DNA of 64,000 nt, from positions 62,001 through 126,000 of the forward strand of contig JAEZLZ010000068.1 of assembly GCA_023415055.1 (NCBI GenBank), in the 5' to 3' direction. Shown here piece after piece: positions 35,547-43,592 of the stretch (its first letter is position 1; the number at the start of each line of letters is the position of its first letter). Source of the DNA: Bacillota bacterium. GTDB taxonomy: Bacteria > Bacillota > Clostridia > Lachnospirales > Lachnospiraceae. A program made the position numbers and the translations under genes. The notes beneath the pieces are model-generated. The model was given only the letters and a program-made list of their open reading frames with translations, searched no databases and was not told where the DNA came from.

Positions 35547-36035
35547 TTATATAGTTTTTCGAAATGCTTCCCAGCTTGTTTTGGCTGTACCGGGTAATTG
35601 ATGAAAGCATACTTCCGTACCGCCCTCTGCTATTCGATCAAAAATAGCAACATCCTGATCGCTCAGATAGAAGATACCGGTGGCTCCGCTCACTTTATGA
35701 ATCGTATCCTCACGCTTTGCAAGGTTCCCCAGGATTACCTGCTCTGATAGCTTTATCACCTCCTTGATCTCCTCCAGTTTACCTGGATATTTTACGATAA
35801 CCAAACGATTACCGTTTCCATCGACGGACAGTATCTTCTTTGCTTCCTCTACTGTAACGATGTGCGTCTTATACGAGGTTGGTACTCCCATTGTCATGAT
35901 CGATTTCAGCACCGGGTTCTTTGCACTATCATCATCAATCGCAATAATCTCTTTGATGGAAAGTGTCGGGCACCAGGCTACGATCGTCTGACCATGTATT
36001 AATCTGTCGTCCACTCGAATATAAGTCTTTGCCAT
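35547..36035 (-). CDS. PTS mannose/sorbose-class EIIB component
   Basis: The 162-residue protein is an EIIB of the mannose superfamily: TYIRVDDRLIHGQTIVAWC with the phosphorylated His14, then IIAIDDDSAKNPVLKSIMTM and a C-terminal LPGTAKTSWEAF. It passes phosphate from EIIA to the incoming sugar. The ATG at 36035 follows AAGGAG by 8 bases; upstream in-frame starts to 36143 overlap murQ and are not needed. Confidence 0.93.
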   Translation of the reverse strand: MAKTYIRVDDRLIHGQTIVAWCPTLSIKEIIAIDDDSAKNPVLKSIMTMGVPTSYKTHIVTVEEAKKILSVDGNGNRLVIVKYPGKLEEIKEVIKLSEQVILGNLAKREDTIHKVSGATGIFYLSDQDVAIFDRIAEGGTEVCFHQLPGTAKTSWEAFRKTI

Positions 36036-36069
36036 TTGCATTCTCCTTTCATTCCTATTGCTGTCTTCT

Positions 36070-36981
36070 TTATGAAACAATACATCTTTTGATAAAGCCT
36101 TCATTTTCTGATATTCTTCTCTTTGCTTCCCCCCTTGATACACCGGCTAATATCATTACAATCGCTTCCTTGATCGTATAGTCGGTTAATTCCAGGGTTT
36201 GCTGTGCTGTATTTAAATCGCATCCGGTGCTTTCCATCACGATTCTCTTCGCTCTTTCCACAAGCTTCTGATTCGTTGCTTTCATATCAACCATAAGATT
36301 TCCATATACCTTACCGACTCCTACCATGGACGCAGTAGAAATCATATTGAGGATTATCTTCTGGCAGGTACCGGCTTTCAGTCTGGTGGAACCGGTTAAT
36401 ATCTCCGGTCCTGCATCTACTTCAATTGCCACCTCCGCATAGTTTGACAAAAGAGAGTTCTTATTGCAGGAGAGTCCGATGCCTCTGGCACCGATCTGTC
36501 TTGCATACTTCAATCCTCCGATTGCATATGGTGTTCTTCCTGAGGCTGCAATAGCAATTACAATATCCTTCTCATTCAGGTTGATTTTCTTAAGATCCTC
36601 AGCTGCCAGCTCCTCGGAATCCTCGGCCCCTTCAACCGCTTTCACGAATGCCTTTTCTCCGCCGGCGATGATACCGATCACCTCATCGGTAGTAGAAAAG
36701 GTTGGCACACATTCTACTGCATCTAAGATACCCAGTCTGCCACTGGTACCGGCTCCCAAATAAATCAATTTTCCACCCTTTCGAAGAGCTTCAATAACGA
36801 ATTCGATACATCTCTCAATCTGGGGTAAAGCATCATGAATCGTAGCAATAACCTTCCGATCCTCCTCATTCATAACTTGAAGCAATTCCATGGTGGACAT
36901 AGAATCGAGTGCTCGTGTTTTCGGATTCCGTTGTTCGGTATTCAGATACACTATGTTCAATCTATCCATTCTGTTCACCAT
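36070..36981 (-). CDS. murQ: N-acetylmuramic acid 6-phosphate etherase
   Basis: The 303-residue protein is a full-length MurQ: LNTEQRNPKT near the start, the SIS-domain phosphate loop LGAGTSGRLGILDAVECVPT, then GEKAFVKAVEGAEDSEELAA, VIAIAASGRTPYAIGGLKYA and the C-terminal helices ending RGEAKRRISENE. It splits MurNAc 6-phosphate into GlcNAc 6-phosphate and D-lactate. The ATG at 36981 overlaps the TGA of the PIG-L gene, so the two are translationally coupled. It places amino-sugar catabolism in the PTS operon; the PTS would deliver the 6-phosphate. Confidence 0.95.
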   Translation of the reverse strand: MVNRMDRLNIVYLNTEQRNPKTRALDSMSTMELLQVMNEEDRKVIATIHDALPQIERCIEFVIEALRKGGKLIYLGAGTSGRLGILDAVECVPTFSTTDEVIGIIAGGEKAFVKAVEGAEDSEELAAEDLKKINLNEKDIVIAIAASGRTPYAIGGLKYARQIGARGIGLSCNKNSLLSNYAEVAIEVDAGPEILTGSTRLKAGTCQKIILNMISTASMVGVGKVYGNLMVDMKATNQKLVERAKRIVMESTGCDLNTAQQTLELTDYTIKEAIVMILAGVSRGEAKRRISENEGFIKRCIVS

Positions 36982-37661
36982 AATTCATTCTCAATCAAAC
37001 TTGCATACATATAGGCCACGGTATGACCACTGTAGTTTGATTCGATACAGCGAACCTTTCCCATGGTTGAATAATAATCTTGATAAGGAAAGTCATTGAT
37101 TTCTCCTTTAAATACCGAGTATTCCTTAAGTCCGCTATACCATTGCTCCAGTTCCTCCGGATCCAGCTTAAAATATGCCTGAGGTATAAAGCCTACCAGG
37201 TCTTCAAAGTTTTCTCCATATACCAAACGAATCGGATTGCCCTTCTCCCTTAAATGCTTTACCGCTGTCGTTACTGCATCATGGGTATTTATATGTCTCG
37301 GGTGCATGGAACCACGCCAATGAGTGATGACTAATTCCACCTTCTCTTCTTCGAAATATTTCTCCAGTCTTTCAGCGAAATCCTCCAGGGAAGGCATATT
37401 ACTTGATACATAGCCAAGCCATATCGTATCCCCTCCGAGTCTCTCGGCTGCGCGTTTGTTCTGATTAAGCAGTTCCTTCAGATATTCGCTTTTCGCTTCT
37501 TCGGTTGCATCAGGATCCTCCAAACGTCCCTGTGTCACATGGATATAGGTACAATGAGCGCCCCCTGCTGCGTACTTCATTAATAACGGTCCACCCAGTA
37601 TCTCCGCATCCAGCGAATGAGCACCGATACTAACCGCTCTTTTGATAAGACTCATAGTCAA
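36975..37661 (-). CDS. PIG-L family deacetylase, variant metal motif
   Basis: The 228-residue protein is a PIG-L/LmbE-type zinc deacetylase, which removes acetyl groups from GlcNAc-containing substrates. In place of the usual AHPDDE it has AHSLDAE at about residues 14-20, and the second metal region reads THWRGSMHPRHINTHDAV. The His, Asp and second His ligands are kept, but the residue that normally serves as general base is shifted, a variant also seen in other Firmicute members. It is located between the double-GNAT gene and murQ, with a 4-base overlap, so its substrate is probably an amino sugar handled by this operon. Confidence 0.85.
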   Translation of the reverse strand: MTMSLIKRAVSIGAHSLDAEILGGPLLMKYAAGGAHCTYIHVTQGRLEDPDATEEAKSEYLKELLNQNKRAAERLGGDTIWLGYVSSNMPSLEDFAERLEKYFEEEKVELVITHWRGSMHPRHINTHDAVTTAVKHLREKGNPIRLVYGENFEDLVGFIPQAYFKLDPEELEQWYSGLKEYSVFKGEINDFPYQDYYSTMGKVRCIESNYSGHTVAYMYASLIENELW

Positions 37662-37672
37662 TGACCTCCATT

Positions 37673-38611
37673 CTAGATCGTTTTCTGGTAATCAACAAAG
37701 GTACGGAAAACAGATACACCATGCCTCTCATAAAATCTTCTTCCGGGAGCATCCGTCGATACAAAAAACAAATGATAGATGCCTCTCTTTTTCATCTCCC
37801 ACTGCATGAGATCAAATAAAATGCCTCCTATTCCAAAGTTACGTACCTCATCCTTTACACCGATGGGACCAAACCGCATCGGGTTCCCGTCAATCATACG
37901 CATACAGAAGCCTACAATCTGCTGTTTCGCATCTAGTACCAGTAAAATACAGTCTTCTGCGTTATTATTTTGCATGGATATCAGAGCATTTCTTTTCCAG
38001 CCGCCTCCGAACTCTGCTTTTAAAAAATCCAATAGTTGCAGAGAATAGCTATAGTTAAACGGCAGGAAGGAAAAGCCTGCCTCTTCAGTTTTCCTTCGTT
38101 TATCCAAGGTTTCGGTACTAAGCATATAATCATGCAGATCCTTACACATTGAATAACTCTCTATACCGGCCTGATAACCTAATTGATCGAAGAAAAGAAG
38201 TGCTTCCCGGTAATTATCCTTATCGATACCCGGAAAGAAGTAATTTGGACTGTAGGCTCCAAGGATTACCGTCTCTACTCCCAGTGATTTCAGTTTCTCC
38301 TCTCCCCGCTTTACCAGCATGGTACCGATCCCCTGTCTTTGGTATTCCCGATCTACAAGCATCGCATTAATCCATCCCTTAGTCGGCTCCAATCCTCGTT
38401 CAAGGTAGGGAAACTTTCTCTTGGTCGCCAGCAAAAATCCGATCACCCGCTGATTCTCTACCGCAAGAAAGAATAAATCTGCATCAAAATTATCATCAAA
38501 CAATACCTGTTTCCGAAACTTATGTATCGTAATCGGATCTGCGGTCAATGTCTTATTCCAAAGATCAACAATGTCCTTCTCATAGCTTTGATTGTAATTC
38601 AGTAACTCCAC
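37673..38611 (-). CDS. double GNAT-domain N-acetyltransferase
   Basis: The 312-residue protein has two GNAT folds. The first has the acetyl-CoA loop DREYQRQGIGTMLVKRGEEK (about residues 85-105); the second has VRNFGIGGILFDLMQW (about 255-270). This arrangement resembles MshD-type enzymes, in which one half may be inactive. The acceptor is unknown; a deacetylated amino sugar made by the neighbour is an attractive guess. It starts with GTG at 38611, AGGAGG 7 bases upstream, and is the first gene of the operon. Confidence 0.85.
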   Translation of the reverse strand: MELLNYNQSYEKDIVDLWNKTLTADPITIHKFRKQVLFDDNFDADLFFLAVENQRVIGFLLATKRKFPYLERGLEPTKGWINAMLVDREYQRQGIGTMLVKRGEEKLKSLGVETVILGAYSPNYFFPGIDKDNYREALLFFDQLGYQAGIESYSMCKDLHDYMLSTETLDKRRKTEEAGFSFLPFNYSYSLQLLDFLKAEFGGGWKRNALISMQNNNAEDCILLVLDAKQQIVGFCMRMIDGNPMRFGPIGVKDEVRNFGIGGILFDLMQWEMKKRGIYHLFFVSTDAPGRRFYERHGVSVFRTFVDYQKTI

Positions 38612-38649
38612 GATCTCTCCTCCTTCTATGTTTTGTATTTTTGTCTTGT

Positions 38650-38669
38650 TATATTAACATGTTAATATA
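38650..38669. promoter_or_regulatory. perfect 20-base palindrome, candidate GntR operator
   Basis: The palindrome has half-site TATATTAACA and lies from about +8 to +27 of the transcript expected from the promoter at 38684-38712, an ideal repressor position. The inner core TTAACAT-G-TTA matches the palindrome upstream of the GntR gene. Confidence 0.6.
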
Positions 38670-38683
38670 TTAAGTATGGATTT

Positions 38684-38712
38684 ATTGTAGCATAGCATTT
38701 CGGAAAATGCAA
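38684..38712 (-). promoter_or_regulatory. sigma-A promoter of the amino-sugar PTS operon
   Basis: On the minus strand TTGCAT (38712-38707) and TACAAT (38689-38684) are separated by 17 bases. Start of transcription is expected near 38677, about 65 bases before the GTG of the first gene. Confidence 0.7.
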
Positions 38713-38785
38713 TGGATAAGTATTACAATAATTAATATTCTTTTATGGTACAATTTATACTACATCTAAAAGTCTTTCTGTTTGA

Positions 38786-39667
38786 TTAATCATACTTCAA
38801 TAGTTCAAAAAGATGCTGGTACTCCCAAGAGAATATGCTGCCTTTGTTCCAGATAAATGCAAAATCATGCGAAACTTTAAAATCCTTCAGCTTAATCTCG
38901 ATTAGCTCTCCTTGCTGTAATTCTTTTCTTACCGCTGCCTCATAGAGAAATGTAATTCCTAAATCTGCTTCAACCAAAGATTTAATTGCAGTGATCCCTC
39001 CGATTTCAACATTTTTAGCAAAATCAGCAATATCCAGATTTCGATATCCCAGATTACGCTCCAGTATCTCTCTGGTGCCGGAGCCTTTCTCCCTGATAAT
39101 GATTCGTTCCGACAATAAATCAGCCAGTTTCTCAGGTTTCTTAAGAAAACTATGTTGTTTGCTGCAGACAGGTATATATCTTTCTTGTGCAAATGTTTGA
39201 GAGTCATATTTCTTCTTATCATAATTACCTTCAACCAAAGCAAAGTCGATCTCTCCGGTGCCAAGGAGCTTTAATAGTTCACTGGTATTACCTATCATCA
39301 TCCGAATTTGTGAATCCGGATACTGCATCAAATATCGTTCCAGAGATTTAGCCATTGCGAATTCTCCAATGGTTAACGTAGCACCGAATGCAAGTAGATT
39401 TTTTCTTTGATCCGAGTTCTGCAGGATTTCCTTCAGATATTGTTCGTCATGCTTCATGGTGATTACTGCCTGATATAAGCTTTTACCAGCCTCAGTCAGA
39501 TACAGTTTTTTACCTTCATAGTTAAAAAGCTTTACTGAATATAAATTTTCAAGATAATGAATGTGCTGTGATACTGCCGGTTGAGTTATATTGAGCTCCT
39601 CTGCAGCCTTTGTATAGTTTAAGAACCTGCATACCATCAAGAACGTATCCATTCGAAAGTCCAACAT
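38786..39667 (-). CDS. LysR family transcriptional regulator
   Basis: The 293-residue protein has an N-terminal LysR helix-turn-helix (FLMVCRFLNYTKAAEELNIT, QPAVSQHIHYLENLYSVKLF) and a C-terminal substrate domain (LAFGATLTIGEFAMAKSL, IDFALVEGNYDKK, IIREKGSGTREILERNLG). It resembles CysL/YeiE-like regulators. I used the ATG at 39667, 9 bases after GGGGAG, over one two codons upstream. It is divergent from the YeiH gene, which it very likely controls. Confidence 0.9.
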   Translation of the reverse strand: MLDFRMDTFLMVCRFLNYTKAAEELNITQPAVSQHIHYLENLYSVKLFNYEGKKLYLTEAGKSLYQAVITMKHDEQYLKEILQNSDQRKNLLAFGATLTIGEFAMAKSLERYLMQYPDSQIRMMIGNTSELLKLLGTGEIDFALVEGNYDKKKYDSQTFAQERYIPVCSKQHSFLKKPEKLADLLSERIIIREKGSGTREILERNLGYRNLDIADFAKNVEIGGITAIKSLVEADLGITFLYEAAVRKELQQGELIEIKLKDFKVSHDFAFIWNKGSIFSWEYQHLFELLKYD

Positions 39668-39857
39668 TGTCATATACTCCCCTCATATTCTTATTTCCTT
39701 ATATCGTATATCATAATATATATTTATCATCTAATAAATATTTATAATTATATTTTATGCAAAAAGCATGATATTCTTATACCGTCGCTTTGTATCATCA
39801 ATAAGACAAATGTTATGAAATGCAAGAAACATACGAACAAATAAAGGAGATACTTCT

Positions 39858-40886
39858 ATGAAAAAAATCAAAAAAACTCTACCGGGATTACTTCTCTGTG
39901 CCATAATTGCTTTCCCTTCCTTTCTTTTAGGTAAGGAGCTTATCATGATCGGAGGACCGGTAATCGCAATTATCAGTGGTATGATAATATCCTTAGTGGT
40001 TAAAAACAGAAGTCGATACGACGAGGGAATCAAATATTCTTCGAAAAAAATTCTGCAATATGCAGTTATCCTGTTGGGCTTCGGTCTTAACCTATCCGTT
40101 GTGTTTGAGACCGGAAAACAGTCCCTTCCGATTATACTCGGTACGATTACCACTTCACTGGTTATCGCCTATGTTCTTCATAAGGTCATGCATATACCTT
40201 CCAATATCTCAGCCTTAGTAGGTATAGGCTCCTCCATCTGCGGCGGCAGTGCCATCGCTGCCACAGCACCGGTTATTGATGCCGACAGCGAGGAGGTAGC
40301 TCAGTCTATCTCCGTCATATTTTTCTTCAATGTCATCGCAGCAATCCTATTCCCTGCTCTGGGAACCTGGTTGGGATTATCCCATACCTCCGGAGAAGCC
40401 TTTGGTATCTTTGCCGGTACGGCGATCAATGACACCTCCTCGGTGACAGCTGCAGCCTCTACCTGGGACAACATGTATCAATTAGGTTCGGCTACTCTAG
40501 ACAAAGCAGTAACCGTAAAACTGACCAGGACCCTTGCAATTATTCCGATTACACTCATACTCGCCTTCCTGCGGACAAAAAGAAAAGAGACGGAAGGCAA
40601 ATCGGTAGATTTGCGAAAAAGCTTCCCTCTCTTTATCCTATATTTTATATTAGCATCCCTCATTACTACCATAGCTACCGGATTAGGCGTGCCATCCTCT
40701 CTATTTACACCGTTTAAGGAGCTTAGCAAATTCTTCATTACTCTCGCAATGGCAGCCATCGGTCTGAATACGAATATCGTCAAACTAGTGAAGACCGGCG
40801 GTAAACCGATCCTTATGGGATTTTGCTGCTGGTTCGGTATTACAGTGGTAAGTCTCATACTCCAAAAGCTTCTTCAGCTCTGGTAG
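39858..40886 (+). CDS. YeiH family putative sulfate exporter membrane protein
   Basis: The 342-residue protein has about ten membrane segments and the YeiH family signatures: GGPVIAIISGMIISLVVKNR, SSKKILQYAVILLGFGLNLS, VGIGSSICGGSAIAATAPVI, GTAINDTSSVTAAASTW and AAIGLNTNIVKLVKTG. The transported ion is not established; the sulfate exporter name is by family. AAGGAG precedes the ATG. The partner LysR gene is on the opposite strand across a 190-base AT-rich gap. Confidence 0.9.
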   Translation: MKKIKKTLPGLLLCAIIAFPSFLLGKELIMIGGPVIAIISGMIISLVVKNRSRYDEGIKYSSKKILQYAVILLGFGLNLSVVFETGKQSLPIILGTITTSLVIAYVLHKVMHIPSNISALVGIGSSICGGSAIAATAPVIDADSEEVAQSISVIFFFNVIAAILFPALGTWLGLSHTSGEAFGIFAGTAINDTSSVTAAASTWDNMYQLGSATLDKAVTVKLTRTLAIIPITLILAFLRTKRKETEGKSVDLRKSFPLFILYFILASLITTIATGLGVPSSLFTPFKELSKFFITLAMAAIGLNTNIVKLVKTGGKPILMGFCCWFGITVVSLILQKLLQLW

Positions 40887-40905
40887 TTATAAACAAAACT
40901 TTAGT

Positions 40906-41274
40906 CTATCTTGCCATTCCAAAGATTGCTCCTGAGATAAAGGGAACTAACCATATCAACCATACAAGTATGCTTAATTTATGGAAGTTTGCCTTAGCTC
41001 TCTCATTCTTTTTAGCGACAACGACAGTTGCCCAAAGTGCGTGAAAAAGCATCAAAAGAATGGCAAGCAGACCGGTAATACCATGAAAATTCAATTTAAA
41101 TCCACCGGCTGCGATCCTACTCATAATTGTAGTACCGCTCGTATCAAATACCAGACCTACATAGAATATAATCAAATGCCATATTTTGAGCTCCCCTTGT
41201 AGCTTTTCGCTCCAAACACCGATGGTATAGAATACAAGTGCCAAGGTAATTGTAATGATTGCTGATATTAACAT
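40906..41274 (-). CDS. HsmA family (TIGR03987-type) membrane protein
   Basis: The 122-residue protein has four membrane segments (LISAIITITLALVFYTIGVW; LIIFYVGLVFDTSGTTIMSR; ITGLLAILLMLFHALWATVV; LSILVWLIWLVPFISGAIFG) and fits the HsmA group of small membrane proteins of unknown role. The ATG at 41274 has GGAGG 8 bases upstream; an ATG at 41289 lies inside that site. A TetR-type palindrome 66 bases upstream and the TetR gene next to it suggest repression by that protein. Confidence 0.8.
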   Translation of the reverse strand: MLISAIITITLALVFYTIGVWSEKLQGELKIWHLIIFYVGLVFDTSGTTIMSRIAAGGFKLNFHGITGLLAILLMLFHALWATVVVAKKNERAKANFHKLSILVWLIWLVPFISGAIFGMAR

Positions 41275-41339
41275 TGTTCTTTCCTCCAAATTAATTTATA
41301 CTTTTGAATATTATGTTGTTTGTCATACGTCTTTCATGT

Positions 41340-41354
41340 ATGAACATTGTTCAT
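41340..41354. promoter_or_regulatory. TetR-type operator upstream of the HsmA gene
   Basis: ATGAACATTGTTCAT is a 15-base palindrome. With its flanks it is the reverse complement of the site at 41955-41969 over about 18 bases. It lies between the TetR stop and the HsmA start. Confidence 0.65.
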
Positions 41355-41373
41355 TTGAGATCAAAAAATATAT

Positions 41374-41931
41374 TCAGTTTAGCAACTCCTTGAGAAACAG
41401 CTCAAATACCTCATAGGAAAAAAGCGGTCTTTGAACCATCGTAATGAAGTTCATCATGATAAAGCTAGCTGTATTATGAACTCCGAGTTCCATCTGTACT
41501 TCCCCCTTCGCTTGACCGCTCAGAAGAAGCTCCTCAAGAATCCTTATAAGCTCTTCCATAAAGATATTTTCCTTCTGTAATCCGTTCTCTACACATTCTT
41601 TTTCATCATATAGTTCTGTAGTAAGCCAGAACTGCTTGAAATTGCGTATAAAGACTGCTAATTCATTAAAAATATCCTTTAGTTCATGATAAAATTCATC
41701 CTCAGAACCTACTATCTCACGAACCTGCTTCAGGAAATTCTGCCAGTATTCCATCATCATTTCCGTAATCAGCTCTTGCTTGGTGGGATAATAGTTATAG
41801 ATGGTACCTAGGGCAATCTCACATTCCTTTGCTAAGCTTCTCATACTTAGTTTCAGATAGCCGTCACGATAAAGTATCTCCTGCGCTTTCCCTATGATCA
41901 GTTCCTTTGGGTTTTCAATTAATCTGGACAT
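41374..41931 (-). CDS. TetR/AcrR family regulator
   Basis: The 185-residue protein has an N-terminal TetR helix-turn-helix (IIGKAQEILYRDGYLKLSMR, SLAKECEIALGTIYNYYPTK) and a variable C-terminal ligand domain. The two identical palindromes, one before its own start and one before the HsmA gene, suggest it represses both. GGGGGA precedes the ATG. The ligand is unknown. Confidence 0.9.
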   Translation of the reverse strand: MSRLIENPKELIIGKAQEILYRDGYLKLSMRSLAKECEIALGTIYNYYPTKQELITEMMMEYWQNFLKQVREIVGSEDEFYHELKDIFNELAVFIRNFKQFWLTTELYDEKECVENGLQKENIFMEELIRILEELLLSGQAKGEVQMELGVHNTASFIMMNFITMVQRPLFSYEVFELFLKELLN

Positions 41932-41954
41932 AGCATTTCCCCCTATATTCTCAA

Positions 41955-41969
41955 ATGAACAATGTTCAT
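41955..41969. promoter_or_regulatory. TetR-type operator upstream of the regulator gene
   Basis: ATGAACAATGTTCAT is a 15-base palindrome 24 bases before the TetR start. It matches the site at 41340-41354 in inverted orientation. Confidence 0.65.
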
Positions 41970-42016
41970 TTTATGATGCTTCCTGCCGTTTGTCAAGCTG
42001 TAATACTAAACTACAC

Positions 42017-42053
42017 AAAAAATTCCTTACTCTCTCAGAAAGAAAGTAAGGAA
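42017..42053 (-). terminator. intrinsic terminator ending the YesMN/ABC operon
   Basis: TTCCTTACT at 42023-42031 pairs with AGTAAGGAA at 42045-42053, with inner TCT/AGA pairs, followed on the minus strand by TTTTTT. It lies 69 bases after the stop of the last operon gene. Confidence 0.85.
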
Positions 42054-42121
42054 ATCTACCATGATTTTTTCTTTTATATAGCCATTACTTAGTTACTTAT
42101 AATATCTAAATATATAATCTC

Positions 42122-43537
42122 TTATTTTATTATAACATTATCTTCACCAACGGTTCTGGTTACATCCTCACCGTAGGTCGCCATCGCATCTGCCGGACTG
42201 GTTCCGGATACCACTGATTCCACCATTGTCTGGATATGTGCAGAAACTGCCGGATAGAGACTGTCCTTAGGTCGAAACGAAGCAAAATCCAGAAAATCCG
42301 TTGCTGTCTTGAGGAAGGGCATTTCGGAATAATTCTCATATTTTGCAATATCCGTCCTTGCTCCGATACTACCCATGGAGACAAGTGCCTCCACATATAC
42401 GGATGGTTCCATTAAGTGTTTGATGAATTCCATCGTTATATCCTTGTTATCCGATTTTGCAGGTATGGACCAAGCCCATCCTCCGGCCATCGTTACGATA
42501 CCGGAACCATCTCCATTTTGGGTAGGCATAGGTGCAAAGCCCATAACATCCTCAAATTCCGGCCAAGGAGATGCACCATCCTCCTTGTAATTGCCGGTAA
42601 TCCAAATTCCGTCAAGCGACATAACAAGCTTCTCTTGGGGCAGATATTCTCTGGCAGAGAGGTTACTTGCCTGTCCGTTCAGTACCTTAGATAACGGAGG
42701 TCCAAAATTGTTTCTATAAATTGTTTCAAGGAAGGTCAGGGAATCCAAGATTGCTTTACTGGAAATGATCCATTTGCCAGTAGCCTCATCCTGTAAGCGT
42801 TCCCCTGTTCCATAAAGAAGCATCTCATAAGTCTGCATCGTAGTTGCCTCTCCGGTAGCAACTGCACTGTTACACCAGAACGGAATCACATCCGGGACCT
42901 TTTCTTTAATCGTCTGACACGCAAGAAGGATATCATTCCAATTCTTCGGTTTCCATTCCTGCGGTAATCCTGCTTTTTTAAAAATTTCTTTGTTGTACCA
43001 TAATCCACGGGTATCCGTATTATAGGGTACTCCATAAACTTTACCATCGGCTCCGGTTGCGTTCTTTATTAAGGATGAATTATAGGAGCCATTCGTCCAG
43101 TCTTTATATTCTGCCAGGTAGTCATCTAAGGGGGTAAGGTATCCTGCTTCCACATCGGATGCGAGTTGATAAGTATCCTCTGTTACTAAGTCAGGTGCTG
43201 TCTTTTCTGATTGTAATGATAAAGCTACTTCCGCAAAATAATCACCTTCACTGGCAGTGATTGGTGCAATCTCCAGTTCGCAGCGATCTTTCTTTTCAAA
43301 GGTGTCGTAGGCTGTTTGCAACCATTTCCACAGCGAACTGTTCTCTCCACGTCCATCATCCCGGAAGGTTACCGTAATAACGCTCTTGATCGGTGAAGGC
43401 GCTTCATTTTCAGATCCCGATGTGTTATCTTTTGTCTGATTGCCGTTCTCTTTCCTATCTGCATCACCAGAATTACTGCAAGCGGCTAACGATACACTCA
43501 TTACAATAACTAGTAACAAACACAAAAACTTTTTCAT
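42122..43537 (-). CDS. extracellular sugar-binding lipoprotein (SBP family 1)
   Basis: The 471-residue protein has a lipoprotein signal with lipobox LAAC and a Gly/Asn-rich spacer, then a family-1 sugar-binding fold (DLVTEDTYQLASDVEAGYLT, VYGVPYNTDTRGLWYNKEIF, EKLVMSLDGIWITGNY, MAGGWAWSIPAKSDNK). It should capture an oligosaccharide outside the cell. No matching carbohydrate permeases of the MalFG kind lie in the operon; the nearby permeases are of the Opp type, so it may act with them or with transporters elsewhere. GAGGAG precedes the ATG at 43537 by about 10 bases. Confidence 0.85.
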   Translation of the reverse strand: MKKFLCLLLVIVMSVSLAACSNSGDADRKENGNQTKDNTSGSENEAPSPIKSVITVTFRDDGRGENSSLWKWLQTAYDTFEKKDRCELEIAPITASEGDYFAEVALSLQSEKTAPDLVTEDTYQLASDVEAGYLTPLDDYLAEYKDWTNGSYNSSLIKNATGADGKVYGVPYNTDTRGLWYNKEIFKKAGLPQEWKPKNWNDILLACQTIKEKVPDVIPFWCNSAVATGEATTMQTYEMLLYGTGERLQDEATGKWIISSKAILDSLTFLETIYRNNFGPPLSKVLNGQASNLSAREYLPQEKLVMSLDGIWITGNYKEDGASPWPEFEDVMGFAPMPTQNGDGSGIVTMAGGWAWSIPAKSDNKDITMEFIKHLMEPSVYVEALVSMGSIGARTDIAKYENYSEMPFLKTATDFLDFASFRPKDSLYPAVSAHIQTMVESVVSGTSPADAMATYGEDVTRTVGEDNVIIK

Positions 43538-43592
43538 AGTAATACTTCTCCTCTTATCCAATTAGCATTGGAGGCTTGTTTAGCGATGATAC

